Source: Ashinkailepas kermadecensis
Taxonomy: Eukaryota; Arthropoda; Thecostraca; Neolepadidae
Direction of reading: 5' to 3'
DNA: 64,000 nt
NCBI GenBank assembly: GCA_034440615.1
Contig: JAOTOM010005141.1
Location: forward strand, 1,015,001-1,079,000
Both the position numbers and the translations under genes were made by a program. The notes below the pieces were generated by a model. It did no database searches. It saw only the letters and a list, made by a program, of their open reading frames with translations, and was not told the DNA's origin. Of this stretch, positions 11,485-22,917 are shown one piece after another; position 1 is the first letter of the stretch; each line of letters opens with the position of its first letter.

Positions 11485-12306
11485 TTATATAACGGCAACA
11501 AAGCCTCTATTCTTCTTCAAACCGCCACAGGCCAACACCCATATCCAACTTTTTGCGTTTCGTCACAAAACCTCCGACAACACATTGAAAAGTGTTGCGC
11601 AATGAAAAATGGCACCAGTAGATATGCTGCCAAATGACAAATCATCTTGCACACAGACACTTTCTTTAATCGGCTCCACAAGCATCTGAACAGGATTCAC
11701 GCAACAGCCGCTCGGCGTCGGAACTTCAGCCTAGTATCGAGGGCGGCACTATTCAACCCACAACTCGCGTCAATTAATCTCCAACATTCTCCCGCCTTTT
11801 TGAAATGGAGGAATCTTCAAACATCAACGCTGCTACTGCTGATGCGAGAAACGTACATGTCAGAATGAGGAAACTCAATGCTAATGTGGCACTGTCTAGA
11901 TCACTATTTCACTGCTTCTATATCACAATATCACACTATATCAAGGTCACACTTCCGCTGATCTTACCGTGCAATCACAGATCTGCCTGGATATATTGTG
12001 ACTACAACAGCGATCCACTTCATCCCCTGAACTTTATCTTCACGCCTGAGCGAACAACTGAGCCAACCCTCAGCTTACCTTCAAAGTATAATTTCCTGAC
12101 TGAATGCGGCAAATTTATCAGGTACTCTGATGACCACACTTTTCAAAACCTAGCTAAGCGTTGTTCGCAAAGACAACTCAGATAGAACATTGTGGCACAC
12201 CCTTCCAGGACCCTCTGCGACTTGGCCCGGAACCCTGCAACTCTACCAGTCAGGAAGTGGCTAGGAGTGAGCGGATTTTCACTGTCTATACTATTTCCCA
12301 CAAACG
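11485..12306. other. Unassigned sequence between two LINE fragments
   Basis: Short + strand frames (11647-11868, 11805-12185) have no recognisable domain. Composition is like the neighbouring LINE debris, which is the likeliest origin. Confidence 0.4.
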
Positions 12307-13060
12307 TCAGAGGACGTGAAGACGAGACCGAGGTTTTTGCTTCCAGACAGGGGGCGAGATGATGATCGCGAAATTTTCCGCTGAAGTTAGGTACACTACA
12401 CGAACGTTAAATTGACTACCAAACATTAGCCGAGTTTTATCTGCTTTAAGTTTGAAACCACTAGCTCTGAACCAGATAGCAAGAGAGGGCCGGACATTTT
12501 CCATCCGCGAGATGGTATTCTGAAGACGATATTTTGAACCTCTAAAAAATGTGGGTATCATATGCGTACTGGGCCACCACTGCGTCATCCACGAACAGGC
12601 AGGTCGTTCTCGAAGACGCAGTAGAGTAGGGGGCCCAGCGCCGATCACTGGAAGACGCCAATGCTGTTGAGTAGCCTTGCAAAAAAAATTGTTCATTGCC
12701 CAGACTGTCGGTGATGCTGACACTATGAGTATGATTTTGGAGATAGGCCGAAAATCACGAAGTATCGATACTATGGGTGCGCAGTTTGATTAGTTTAGAA
12801 TGGTCCATCACATCGAACGACTTGCTGAGATCGGGAAGGCAGAGCAGCAATATTTATCCACGGTCGTTGGCAGTCAAAATGTGATCGAATATGGAAGTTA
12901 GCGCGATCTCCGCTGAGTGACAGGGACGAAAATCGTGCTGAGTTTGTGTGTGGGGGGGGGGGCAGGATATAAATTTTGAGACAGGTAGCTGCATAATTGC
13001 CCGTTCAGGCGTCTCCCCGGACTTGATACCTCGCCGACCACGCGCGGGCCCACGCCAACA
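12307..13060 (-). pseudogene. LINE A-like RT fragment, minus strand
   Basis: On the minus strand several frames in turn give RT pieces in the right order. A palm piece LPDLSKSFDVMDHSKL lies near 12830-12790. An AYLQNHTHSVSASPT piece lies near 12740-12705. A FRASGFKLKADKTRLMFGS piece lies near 12460-12405. Wording is close to LINE A (LDLSKCFDVIDHTKL). Frameshifts and stops are frequent. A C-run (12950-12962) also disrupts it. Confidence 0.8.
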
Positions 13061-13134
13061 ATAATAGAAATTATAAAAATAGATTTAAAAAACGCGTTCA
13101 ATTGGTCAGGTGTGGCATCTAGGATTACTCTAAT

Positions 13135-13395
13135 CGGAAGTGTATCATAACCTCCACAGCTCATAACCCCCACAAATTGAGCATACCCAAAGGGTCGTAA
13201 TTTCCGCAGCTCATAACCTCCACAGCTCGTAACCTCCACAACTCTTAAGCTGTCATAACCTCCACAGCTCACAATCTTCACAACTCCGAAGCGGCCATAA
13301 CCTCCACGGCTCACAACCTCCACAACTCCGCAGAGGTCATAACCTCCACAGCTCACTACCTCCACAGATTTAAGAGCTCCATAATTTTATAGAAG
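13135..13395. repeat. Short-period array with CATAACCTCCACAGCTC motif
   Basis: CATAACCTCCACAGCTC and close variants recur at roughly 18- and 36-bp spacing. A related CATAACGTCCAGAGTT array lies at 13895-14115, on the other side of tomosyn exon A. The exon therefore appears to sit inside a once continuous or twice-seeded repeat field. Confidence 0.8.
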
Positions 13396-13555
13396 CATAA
13401 CTTCAGCTAGCTGTCGCTAGGTAGCAGCTCGGTCTTGGTATTATCGCAACAAATAAGGAATAAATATCATGAGATTTAACGTTGAAGCATAGGTTCGGTC
13501 AGGTTATGGTAGGTTGTCCTCATTGCGTATGTGACCCTATGTCCTTCCCCGACAG

Positions 13556-13760
13556 AGTTTCAGGACCCGTATGGCATAGTGGTGCTGCTGCAGAACGACC
13601 TGGTGGTGGTGGACCTGACGTCGGCCGGCTACCCGTGCTTCGAGAACCCTTACCCAATGGACCTGCACGGCTCAGCAGTGACATGCTGCACCTACTTGGC
13701 CGACTGTCCTGGCGACCTGGTGCCCGCCCTCTACAGCGTCGGCACCGTCAAGCAGAACAG
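13556..13760 (+). CDS. Tomosyn: Tomosyn (STXBP5-like) exon A, WD40 region
   Basis: A 205-nt exon encoding EFQDPYGIVVLLQNDLVVVD, then a stretch with GYPCFENPYPMDLHGSAVTC and ALYSVG. These are hallmark phrases of tomosyn, the cytosolic Lgl-family protein that binds syntaxin/SNAP-25 and restrains vesicle priming. This part lies in the N-terminal double beta-propeller. The acceptor is TTCCCCGACAG at 13555 and the donor is AACAG|GTCAGC at 13760. The exon begins with the last two bases of a codon and ends two bases into the next, which exon B completes exactly. GC-rich wobble positions contrast with the surrounding intron. No frameshift or stop is seen. The following intron is about 41 kb. Confidence 0.95.
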
Positions 13761-13894
13761 GTCAGCATCATCAACATCATGGCTGTTAGCTCGGCCAGAT
13801 TGTGTCGCAGTGGCTCGCTGTAAGGTTGCTGCTCGCCGTGCGGTAGATAGTGTGGACATATGCCCGAGTGAATGGCCCACTTAGTGGGAGGGGA

Positions 13895-14115
13895 GCATTC
13901 ATAACATCCAGAGTTCATAACGTCCAGAGTTCATAACGTCCAAGGATCATAACATCCAAAATGCGAAATAAAGTCCGAAATGTCTCTGACAGGGTGGGTT
14001 CATAATGTCCAGAGTTCGTAACGTCCAAGGATCACAACGTCCAAAACTGGTTTCAGAGGGAGCGTGCATAACTTCCAGGGTTCATAACGTTCAGAGTTCA
14101 TAACGTCCAATAACG
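13895..14115. repeat. Short-period array with CATAACGTCCAGAGTT motif
   Basis: TTCATAACGTCCAGAG and TCATAACGTCCAAGGA alternate many times with decay. This is the intron side of exon A, only about 135 bp after the donor. Confidence 0.85.
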
Positions 14116-14439
14116 TCAAAAAAATGGTTCCTCAGTTGTCCGCTAGAGGAGCCAGCGAAGCTCTGACGGTGAAATCGTGCGGCTGTGTCTCCGTTTTCTG
14201 TCAACAGGTGGCAGTGGCAAACGTGGCGTTCCGTCCACCCCTTCCCCTGCTGAAGCCTGCCTTCTCCATCGCACACCCCGGTGCGTCCGATTTGGCATGT
14301 GTGTTATCTATCGCCCATAACCCACACCCCACCGATAAGCGCACCGGGGAAGCGTCTCTAGTCGCCGACCGGCTGGCCGCGGACTGTCCAACCGGCCGAC
14401 CGGCCGGGTCCATGCAGAGGACCGGCCGCGTAGCCAATT

Positions 14440-14720
14440 GTTACCAGGTTGATAGGTTGAGCAAATTTGAGCAGCATTTTCCTCAGCCTAACCTCAATAT
14501 TGTTCACGAAGATTATAAATAGAAGAGTATCTGGAACGGAGCCCTGTGGCACACCAATCATAATTATTCCATTCAGATTCATATCCATTGCATACTACCT
14601 TTTGTTTCCTTCCCCTTAGGAATGTTTCAATCCAGTCAAGAACTTTTCCATATGCCCCGTGCTGCTGATGAATGAAGTAGGAGACTCTGTTTGGAAACCT
14701 GCATGTATAGTTATATGGGA
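14440..14720 (-). pseudogene. CR1-like RT fragment, minus strand
   Basis: On the minus strand near 14560-14440 it reads GVPQGSVPDTLLFIIFVNN and then a decayed FADD-type region (LKFAQPINLV). Upstream (14720-14590) are remnants of the palm. The wording resembles LINE C (GVPQGSVLGPLLFIIYVN). It is heavily decayed. Confidence 0.8.
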
Positions 14721-15429
14721 TTGAAAAGCGATGAAAACCATGATGACAAATATTTTAGCCACTAGGAACTGCATAATTAGATAAACACGGATATTTATTA
14801 ATAGATTTCAGGGACCGATCCGCTAGATGCCGATTGGCTATGTATTTCATGAAGTCATGTCTGCGTTCCGACTGTGACGGCTAGGCATAGCCGAAAATAA
14901 CGAGTGGTTTAATAAGCACAAAACGCGGATATTTATATCATTGCATTGAGAAAGACTATGTGAGATGATTGCCTGAGTGGCTGTTGGTGAATCCATTGGT
15001 GGATATATTGGACTGATAACTATGGTGGATTCCTGACCTCGAACCAACCGCAATGACACAACGGTAAACCGGAGCCGGAGGTCTCGGGATCTGCATGTCA
15101 ATATCGCTGCCAGAGGAATCGCGGGTCGGCGGGGAAGGCAGAGGGATCACGACGGAACGTTCTTATCACAACCAACCTGAATTGAAATCACAACTGGAAC
15201 GAAGAGAGAAATAGTGTTTTGCACCAGTATATCACAAAACGTTCATGTGAAATCCAATCTAGCTCTTCCTGAGCGTGCTCTTCAAATCAAACCGAATGAA
15301 ATTGGCTAAGACCGCCATATGGAATGGGAAATTGCACGAACCGGGTAGTGAACTTTCTAGTGAACTTCCACGGGGTAGTGAACTTTCTAAGGAATCGCGG
15401 ATAAATCAGGAGAAGAGAGTGAAGGTGAT
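14721..15429. other. Unassigned sequence upstream of the transposase-like ORF
   Basis: No gene was recognised. A small duplication of GGTAGTGAACTTTCTA occurs near 15344-15390. ATAAACACGGATATTTAT and a variant recur near 14780 and 14920. Confidence 0.4.
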
Positions 15430-16325
15430 TTAGCCCCAGATGATGACTTGGATAATTATATTAGGTGCACACAGTGGATGAGCACGCATCGCTGTGCACT
15501 CGCAGAAATAGTTTAGGTCAAAGAGGGAAGCATGCGATATTTCAGCCCGCAAACCGTGAAGCTGATCAAACACCACTTTGTGGCTGACAAACAAGACCAG
15601 CACTTCACCTACGCAAAGGCTATTGCCAAGGAGGGTGAAGTGATTGCCTCGTACGATTTCGCCGACAATTATTAATTTGTGGTGCAATGTAGCTCAAGGC
15701 TTCCACTGGGATTCGTCCCTGTGTACGGGGCACCCGCTTGTAGTGTACTGGCGTGAGGACGAGGTACTCTGCCATCAGAGCTACTGCTGTATCTCTGACG
15801 GCACAAAGCACAATACTGACATGGTGCATGCGTTCCTGCAACGGCTTATCCCAGAAATTCGGACCGCAGTACCTGACCTCCAAAAATATGTACTTCACAG
15901 ACGGCAGTATATGAATAAACATGACTTCGTTAATGTGTGTCACCATCAGGCAGATTTTGAGGTACCCTGTGAGTGGCTTTTTTGTCACATATCATGGCAT
16001 GGACGCTTGCGACGGCATCAGGGGCACAGCCAAAGCGTGCCGCGACTCAAGAGAGCCTCAAGCGCTCGCTTAACAACCAGATACTGACGGCGGAGGACAT
16101 GTTTGAGTATGTGTCGCACAAGCTAGCCAGCTGCATCAAATTCATATTTGTATCAAAGCAGGAGGCAATGGACGTCACGACCCACCTCACCGAGCGCTTC
16201 CCGAAAGCCATCACGGTGAAAGGAACACATGGGTACCACAAGTTCGCACCATTGACCCACAGCACCGTAATAGTTTATGAACTGCCTACCGATGCGGGGC
16301 GTGTGTTAATGGAAGTTGGGTGAAG
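15430..16325 (+). pseudogene. Transposase-like ORF, copy 1 (DNA element)
   Basis: Frames at 15644-16087 and 15973-16323 together carry a conserved protein. Recognisable phrases are YWREDEVLCHQSYC, DGTKHNTDMVHAFLQRLIPE, AVPDLQK and, in a shifted frame, FTDG-type, CHHQADFEVPCEW and ILTAEDMFEYVSHKLA. The order and wording match a multi-copy protein seen with DNA transposons in invertebrate genomes. The FTDG motif could be part of an RNase-H-like DDE centre, but I cannot name the superfamily with confidence. Stops and frameshifts make it inactive. A second copy lies inverted at 19190-20800. Confidence 0.7.
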
Positions 16326-16659
16326 TGAGACGTGTTGGTGTGCGCGCTGATACAGATTGTGTTGATTAATATTATCGCAGTGACATCGTCAGTCTGAACT
16401 GGGATTCTGACAAGGTATGGGATGATCTGCACATCTGTAGATCATTGCATTGCATTGCATTATAATGCTGTACTGTAACACATTATGGTATTGCATTGCA
16501 TTGTGTAATTCTGTTACTTTATTTTATTACACCGATGTAGACGGCTCATGATCCAATGCGATTCAGTTTAGGCTCAGCATGTGTCAATGGATGCGTCCGC
16601 GCCAAATTTGTTCTTAAGCAGTTCAAGATGAATGGGATTACTCATCGTGATCGAATACT
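16326..16659 (+). repeat. 3' flank of transposase-like element copy 1
   Basis: This region, including GTGCGCGCTGATACAG, TATTATCGCAGTGACA and GCATTGTGTAATT, has an inverted counterpart next to copy 2 at about 18960-19190. It is therefore part of the element and not flanking DNA. Confidence 0.65.
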
Positions 16660-17110
16660 TGCACGTGATGGGATACGTGCCATGAACATCAAAAGGCTTG
16701 TATTTCAGTAATATACTGTTCTAAACCAATAATAAAACGTACCACGATAAACTAGCGCAGAAACAACCATGCCTGCCTAATTTTGAACGAATATTTATAT
16801 TTTTAGGAGCAAAACCCTATGTTTATTTTTTTTTGCTTCGAAGGATAATATATCGGACTACATTTCTGCCCCTTTTCAAATCGCATTGTGACTGTCCCGA
16901 TAGTTAGAGTAGGTCGTGTTACGTTAGGTCACGATATCACGATTTGAAATGTCACGTAAACGAAAATTCCGAAAGAGCCAAAAGATGCAGTGGATTATTG
17001 TGAGTTCAACGATATATACTTTTGCACAATTCGGATTGTTCTTCATTGTACTGAGGACCTCAAAAGACACCCTTGTTTGGTGACATCTCATTGGTGACAA
17101 ATTGGTCTCA
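16660..17110 (+). repeat. Element terminal sequence, copy 1
   Basis: Begins near GTGCCATGAACATCAAAAGG and ends near AAAGACACCCTTGTTTGGTG. The same sequence of about 450 bp occurs inverted at 17760-18180, partly inverted at 18400-18700, and direct at 20930-21370. It is non-coding with A/T-rich blocks and a repeated AGGTCACGAT phrase. It behaves as the terminal or subterminal region of the DNA element. Confidence 0.75.
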
Positions 17111-17759
17111 AATTAAATATCAAATTCAAATCAAACAAATCAAATCAAAATCAAATCAAACAAATCAAAATCTCAAATTGGTGACAATTTGATGTCCACT
17201 GCATATGGCTGCAGATCCGGAGTGGGTTGTAATGGTTCAGACCCCCTGGTTGGTGACTGCTAATGCTAATTTCTCATTTACATTTATCAATCTGAAAATG
17301 TTCTGACCAGAACACCTTTAGTACTTATGCACTGTATGAGAGAGCACTTATGATTGAAAGTGTGAGCACGAGACTTGTGCACTAATGTCAATGTTTCCCA
17401 TATTTCTCCCGTGCTAACGAAAGCATATACTTTGCCTGGTCTTACCCTGATTCCTTATGATGCTGATCCAGTCCCACTCCCTTCTTCATGCTTTTCAATC
17501 TCAATTGCTATTAGGAGTAGCTCGACGAAACTTGGCGGCTGTTCACAGCTTTCATGTACATTTGGTGTCATAATGTCAACTTTTTGTCTCGACATGGCTG
17601 AATCTACAGCAGGCCCATCCACAACAAATCGAGAAGAGCATAACACCCACTATTTTATATTCTGATTAAAATAATTGTGTTGGGTTATCGGATGCACTGA
17701 ATCCAGCTATGCCGTTTTTAGAAAGATCAGGTCAATGGTCAAGGAGCTATAGCCTCTGG
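17111..17759. other. Spacer between inverted element ends
   Basis: Contains a CAAATCAAAATCAAATCAAA simple-sequence patch (17120-17170) and unassigned sequence. The part from about 17640 to 17759 recurs directly inverted at about 21700-21800, so it too belongs to the repeat. Confidence 0.5.
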
Positions 17760-18180
17760 CATTTTTGAGATGCCACCTAACAATGGTGTATTTTGAGATC
17801 CTCAACACAATGAAGAACAAACGGAATTATGCAAGTGCATATATCGGTGAACTCACAACATTCAACTGCATACTTTGATTTTTGCTGAATTTTCGCTTAC
17901 GAGTTCTTTGAAATCGTTACATCGTGACTTAAATGACCTAATTTAACCTTCGGGACAATCACATTGCGATTTGAAAAAGTGCAGAAATGAAGTTCGATAT
18001 TTGATCTTTCGGAGTAAAACATAAAAATAGTGTTTTGTGCCTAAAACTCAACATATCCGTTCTAAATTAGACATGTATGGTTGTTTTTGTGCTAGGTTAT
18101 CGTGGCCTGTTATGATGTGTTTAGAACGGCATGTTACTGAAATACAAGCCTTTTGACGTTCGAGGCACGTGAGGGAATGG
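17760..18180 (-). repeat. Element terminal sequence, inverted copy
   Basis: Inverted counterpart of 16660-17110, recognisable by CAAGCCTTTTGACGTTCGAG at its right edge and GAACTCACAACATTCAACTG inside. Together with copy 1 it makes an inverted pair about 650 bp apart. Confidence 0.75.
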
Positions 18181-18399
18181 GAATGTTAGTCATCCGATAG
18201 AGTGTTATGTTGCACAAGTGTTCTAACTCGTTGTGAGGTCAAGGGCTAAACAGAAATGGCAGAAATGCCTACGAATTGTAGTAGGTGGCCCATTCCACGA
18301 CAAATTGACAAGTGAAGGGGCCAAAATAACAGCCTAAACGTCATATTCCAAGGAAAATACTCATATAGAGTAAGTTTTTCACTATATTCCAGCTGCTAT

Positions 18400-18700
18400 G
18401 CAATTTTCAGAAAGATCCGAGCAACGGTTAAGGAGTTATAGCCTCGGACATATTTGAGATGTCACCCAACAAGGGTGTCTTTTTAGGACTGTAATTCAAT
18501 GAAGAACAATCTGAATTGTGCAAAAGTATATATCGGTGAACTCACAATGACCCACTGTATCTTGTGTCTGTTTCGAAATTTCTGTTCACGCGTTTTTTTT
18601 TAAGCCGTGAACTTGTGACCTAAGATAACGTGACCTAGTTTGACCTTCGAGAGTGTCACAATGCTATTCTGGAAATGCAGAAGCGACGAAGAGTGATTTG
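18400..18700 (-). repeat. Element terminal sequence, partial inverted copy
   Basis: Shares TATATCGGTGAACTCACAAT, GTGACCTAAGATAACGTGAC and the CACCCAACAAGGGTGTCTTT edge with the other terminal copies, but lacks the outer 150 bp. Confidence 0.65.
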
Positions 18701-19189
18701 TGAAATCCTAGATCGTCACTTGTAGGAAGAACAGAAACATCAATTTTTCACCTGATACAATATATTTCTGCACCAATGCCATCATATAAAAAATGTACGA
18801 TCATATTTCGCCGACAACACTGAATGGATTATAACTCCGCCATCCACTGTAATATCAACTTTCTGGTGTGTCAAACCCCACATTCTGGAACCGAAAAGAT
18901 GAACGTCATTGACTGAGTAAGTGTAGTCATCGTGAACTGTTTGAGAACAAATTTGGTGCGGACGCATTCATTGAGACATGTTGAGTTTGAAATGAATCGA
19001 ATTGCAACGTGAGCTGTCTACGTCAGCGCAATAAAATTGAAGTAACATAATTACACAATGCGATGCAATACAATTAGGTGTTGCAGTACAGTGTCAGAAT
19101 CCCAATGCAGACTGATTATCTGTCACTGCGATAATAACAATAAAACATATGTATCAGGGCGCACACTAACTCGTTTCGTTTCACCCAGC

Positions 19190-20800
19190 TACCATTAACA
19201 CACGCGCCGCATCGGTAGACAGTTAATGAACTAGTTCGGTTCTGTGGGTCACTGGTGCGAACTTCTGGTACCCCTGTGTTCCCTTCGCCGTTACGGCTTC
19301 GAGAAGCGCTCGATGAGGTGGGTCGTGGCGTTCATTGCCTCCTGCTTTGATACAACTATGAACTTGATGCCGTTGACAAGCTTGTGCGACAGATATTCAA
19401 ACATGTCCTCCTTCGTCAGTACCTGGCTGCTAAGCGGGCGCTTGAGGCTCTCTTGAGCGGCGACATGCTTGGCTGTGTCCCCGATACCGTCGTAAACGCT
19501 CTTGCCATGAGATGCGACAAAAAATGCCACTCACAGGGTACCCAAAAATGTGTCTGACGGTAACACATATTGATACAGTTATGCTGATTCGTATACTGTG
19601 CAGCACTGCCGTATCTGAAATAAATATCCTTGGAGATCAGGTACTGCGGTCCGAATTTCTGGGATAAGCCATTGCAGGAACGCATGCACCATGTCCGTGT
19701 TGTGCTTTGTGCCGTCACAGATACAGCAGTAGCTCTGATGGCACAGTATCTCGTCCTCACGCCAGTACACTACAAACTGGTGCCCCGTACACAGGGACGA
19801 ATCCCAGTAGAAGCTTTGAGCTACATTCTGCACCACAAATGAATAATTTTCAGCGAAATCGCACTGGACAATCGCTTCGCCCTCCTTGCCAGTACCTTTG
19901 CGTAGGTGAAGTACTGACCTTGTTTGTTAGCCACAAAGTTGTGTCTGGTCAGCTTAACGGCTTGCTGGCTCAATTATCTCATGCTTTCCTCTTTGGTGTA
20001 CACTATTTCTACGAGTGCACATTGATGCATGCTCATCCACTGTCTGTACGTAATCTCATTATCCATGTCATCACCTTGGGTGAATCACTCACTCTTCTCC
20101 TGATTTGTCCGTGAAGATAATCCTTAGAAAGTTTATCACCCCGTCTTCACCAGGGCAGTCCTCACAGCTATGCATCATACAATCACGGTTTTCCTTGCCA
20201 CATGCAGCGTGATTGAGGAGGTCACGGCCTTTGAGACCGGGAAGGCCGAGAGCGGATATGAACGGTTTCGGGTTTTGCTGATAAGGGCACACCCACACCG
20301 AGTGCGTCCCACTGCTGCTTGCCAAGACGCAATGCTTCGGACGAAGGGCGACAAAGGTTAAGAAGCCGGTGCGAGTGTTTTCAGGGTTCTCCTTGCATAG
20401 ATCATATATCTCGCACAAGTTTCCCAAAGCAAGCCTTTTCGGAACTCTACTTTTGGTTCCATCAGCCTGTCACACCGTGACACAGTCGGTCTTGCCGAGA
20501 CACATGCGGCTGATCTGGTCAGACTCATAAAATAGCTTTGCTTTAACCTTGTCTGCGTCTCACACCCTCAGAAATTTCCTTGCTTCACAGACAGCACGGT
20601 CAGCCAGAGTGAGCAGTGAGCACTGGGCACCCAAACACGGCGCCACCTGATGTTCGTACCCTTCCTGATATTTCACTACATTCGCAGATATTCTAACTTT
20701 CGAGATGCAATAAATGGTTGAGCGAAAGGCTTCTCTGTGATCATAATGTGGTTGCTGTGTTGTGGATGCTTCTCTCTCCTTGCAATTCATCGCAAGGTAG
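19190..20800 (-). pseudogene. Transposase-like ORF, copy 2 (DNA element)
   Basis: Inverted and more complete relative to copy 1. From the right (N-terminal side) the minus strand gives an uncharacterised Cys-containing part near 20790-20560. Next comes FVALRPKHCVLASSSGTHSV followed by a HAAC...CMMHSCEDCPG cysteine motif (20427-20089). Then come SSLCTGHQFVVYWREDEILC and the AVPDLQ block (19836-19579), a CEWHFLSHLMARAF piece, and ILTKEDMFEYLSHKLVNGIK (19530-19291). Frames are broken between blocks. It was probably the enzyme of a DNA transposon with about 450-bp end sequences. The superfamily is uncertain. Confidence 0.72.
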
Positions 20801-20929
20801 GACTTATAAATCGTCTTCTACCACAATTTATAGAAATTTTGTCATATCTGTTTAACCTGTGACATCACGTGTTCGAATACTTCTGCAACACAACACTCAG
20901 GCTCAGATTACCAACGTTTTCATCCCAGC

Positions 20930-21372
20930 ACGTGCCTTGATCGTGAACAGGCTTATATTTCAGTGATGTACCGTTTTAGAGAGATATTAAAACAGGAAAT
21001 GGTACACTAGAGCAAAAATATCCATACATGCCTAATTTAGAGCGGATATGTAGAGTTTTAGGGGCAAAACCCTGTTTTTTAATTACTTGCTTCGAAATAT
21101 AAAATATCGAACTTCAGTTTTGCACTTTTTTAAGATCGCATTGTGATTGTTCCGAAAGTTAAAGTAGGTCGTGCGCCCTTAGGTCACGATGTCACGTTTC
21201 AAATAGCCCGTAAAGGAAAATCCCGAAAGAGCCAAAAGATGCGTTGGATTTGGCCGCGTTGGTGACCTGCATTGTGAGGTCACCTATACATGCGTTTGAA
21301 TAATTCGGATCGTTCTTTATTGAGTTAAACACGTTAAAAGACACCCTTGTTAGGTGACCTATTACATTACAA
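20930..21372 (+). repeat. Element terminal sequence beside copy 2
   Basis: Direct-orientation copy of 16660-17110 starting near CACGTGCCTTGATCGTGAAC. It is interrupted after AGACACCCTTGTTAGGTGAC by a SINE. The rest of the terminal sequence resumes near 21690 (CTGTAACTCCTTGACCATTG). Confidence 0.75.
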
Positions 21373-21688
21373 AACATAATTATTTAATCCGAATTCTTGC
21401 TGGGGTGGCTTTATGAACCAGGGTTCTATTCCTAAGCAGAGATTGTTGCGTGAACCCCGGCCCCACCACCCGATCCACGAACTCCAGTTCAACGGCAGAA
21501 TTTAGACCGAAAGTTTAGCGTGCCGTCAATGCACAGACACGGCCGCCCGGTACCTCGTCCCCGGCCTTATCGCGACTAAATGCGGGGGCTAAATGCGAGC
21601 GCGTGAAGCGACTCTGACCCTGCGTTCCCAGGACAGGGGAGACCAGTGCAGGCTAGCGCTCTAACAAACTGAGCTACCGGGGCGGCAA
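21373..21688 (-). mobile_element. Second tRNA-derived SINE family, minus strand
   Basis: Read on the minus strand, the head is CCCCGGTAGCTCAGTTTGTT followed by AGAGCGCTAGCCTGCAC, a clear tRNA box A region. GGGTCAGAGTCGC stands where box B would be. A GC-rich body of about 230 bp and an AT-rich 3' end follow (left side). It interrupts the DNA-element terminal sequence between 21372 and 21690. TSDs were not resolved. It is unrelated in sequence to the GGGGACGAGTGG SINEs. Confidence 0.75.
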
Positions 21689-21689
21689 A

Positions 21690-22465
21690 TTCCTCAGTCT
21701 GTAACTCCTTGACCATTGATCTGTTCGTTCTAGGAATGGCACAGCTGGATTCGGTGCATCAGATAACCCCACACAATTATTTTCATCAAAATATAAATTA
21801 TTGGGTGTATTTTGGCCCTTTCACTTGTCCATTTGGCGTCGAATGGGCTAGCAGGTTTCTTGAAGACACCTCGCAATATTTCTTTTTGCACTTCGCGGAC
21901 AGGGCAGGAGCGGTCCCAGAACAAACAAATAAGGGATGTCATGTTCTTAAAATGAGTATAAAAGTACCTCACATAACCGTCAAGCCGTTGTTGCATGGAT
22001 GTATTTCATGCAATCGGAAATTTGTTCCGCTAAATGGCGGAAATACGACATAACGACGAGGGGTCGACATAGATGCAAGCTGTTCCTTGCAAATACCATC
22101 AGTTAAAAGGCATCTTTTGCACCATATGCGTCCCACCCTGCAGCCTGGATCCGCGCTTTGCAATAATGTTCCACCAGAGTGAACAAGAACCATTTCAAGC
22201 AGTTTCTAGTCGTATATTCACCATATCCGGCCGAAATGAGTCCAGTTTTGCTTTCCCTATTTGGGCGTAACTCCTGTATTTTCATGTTCCTTGCAACGCA
22301 TATAGCAATTTATGTGTATTTTATCCTAAGCCGTGAGGTTAGCTATTGTGAATAACGCGAGGAAAATAAGTGCGCGATAAATGGATTTCCTAGGTTTTAT
22401 GCCTGAATAATATATCCCTGGATTCGAATGCAAGGTATCGCCCATTCCATTTTGCTGTGTGTTCA
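21690..22465. other. Rest of DNA-element end, then unassigned sequence
   Basis: 21690-21800 matches the outer part of the element's terminal sequence. From there to 22465 no gene is recognised. Confidence 0.45.
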
Positions 22466-22477
22466 CTAAACTGAACT

Positions 22478-22533
22478 TGGGCGGTACATGAACAAAGAAG
22501 TCGATGCGCCCTTAAGCCCAACTAACTAACAAA
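22478..22533 (+). mobile_element. 56-bp retro-insertion (SINE-tail micro-element)
   Basis: Starts TGGGCGGTACATGAACAAAG, continues through GTCGATGCGCCCTTAAGCCC and ends in AACTAACAAA. The perfect 12-bp TSD ctaaactgaact flanks it at 22466-22477 and 22534-22545. Confidence 0.9.
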
Positions 22534-22784
22534 CTAAACTGAACTGTATGATTAAACTTATGCCCCCCCTGTTACGAAGCTCGGCCCGCGGGTGGGGGAA
22601 AAAACCAAAAAAAAACACTTTTCAAAGTGTGTGTGTGGGGGGGCAGCAATGGTAGCTGGCCCTCCCACTTTTGAGACATTTAAATTTCCTAAAAAGCAGC
22701 ATGCACACATTTGAATATGTGAAAAAAAAACTCCCTGCAATCCATAACTAAGCAAAAGCTGCACATATCACATCGTAGCACTTC

Positions 22785-22903
22785 CACTCGCACCACTCGG
22801 GACATTTCCCAATCCCGCGGCCCACCGGCGAAACAGTGTGGGCGGCGCCATTAGCCGTGATCGTGCATAAACTGCGTCGAGAACCACCCAATAAACAAAC
22901 AAA
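22785..22903 (+). mobile_element. 119-bp SINE-like insertion with A-rich tail
   Basis: Starts CACTCGCACCACTCGGGACA. It contains GCGAAACAGTGTGGGCGGCG and ACTGCGTCGAGAACCACCC, and ends in AATAAACAAACAAA. The flanking 14-bp duplication catcgtagcacttc / catcgtagcgcttc (one mismatch) lies at 22771-22784 and 22904-22917. Its end is a variant of the micro-element tail. Confidence 0.82.
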
Positions 22904-22917
22904 CATCGTAGCGCTTC

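Noticed and set aside
14124..14522. Further tomosyn exon after TTTTCTGTCAACAG (14207)
   Set aside because: The acceptor looks fair, but the translation does not match tomosyn, and exon A joins exon B in phase without it.
21620..21688. tRNA gene on the minus strand
   Set aside because: Good box A but poor T-arm and acceptor pairing. It is the head of a SINE of about 315 bp.
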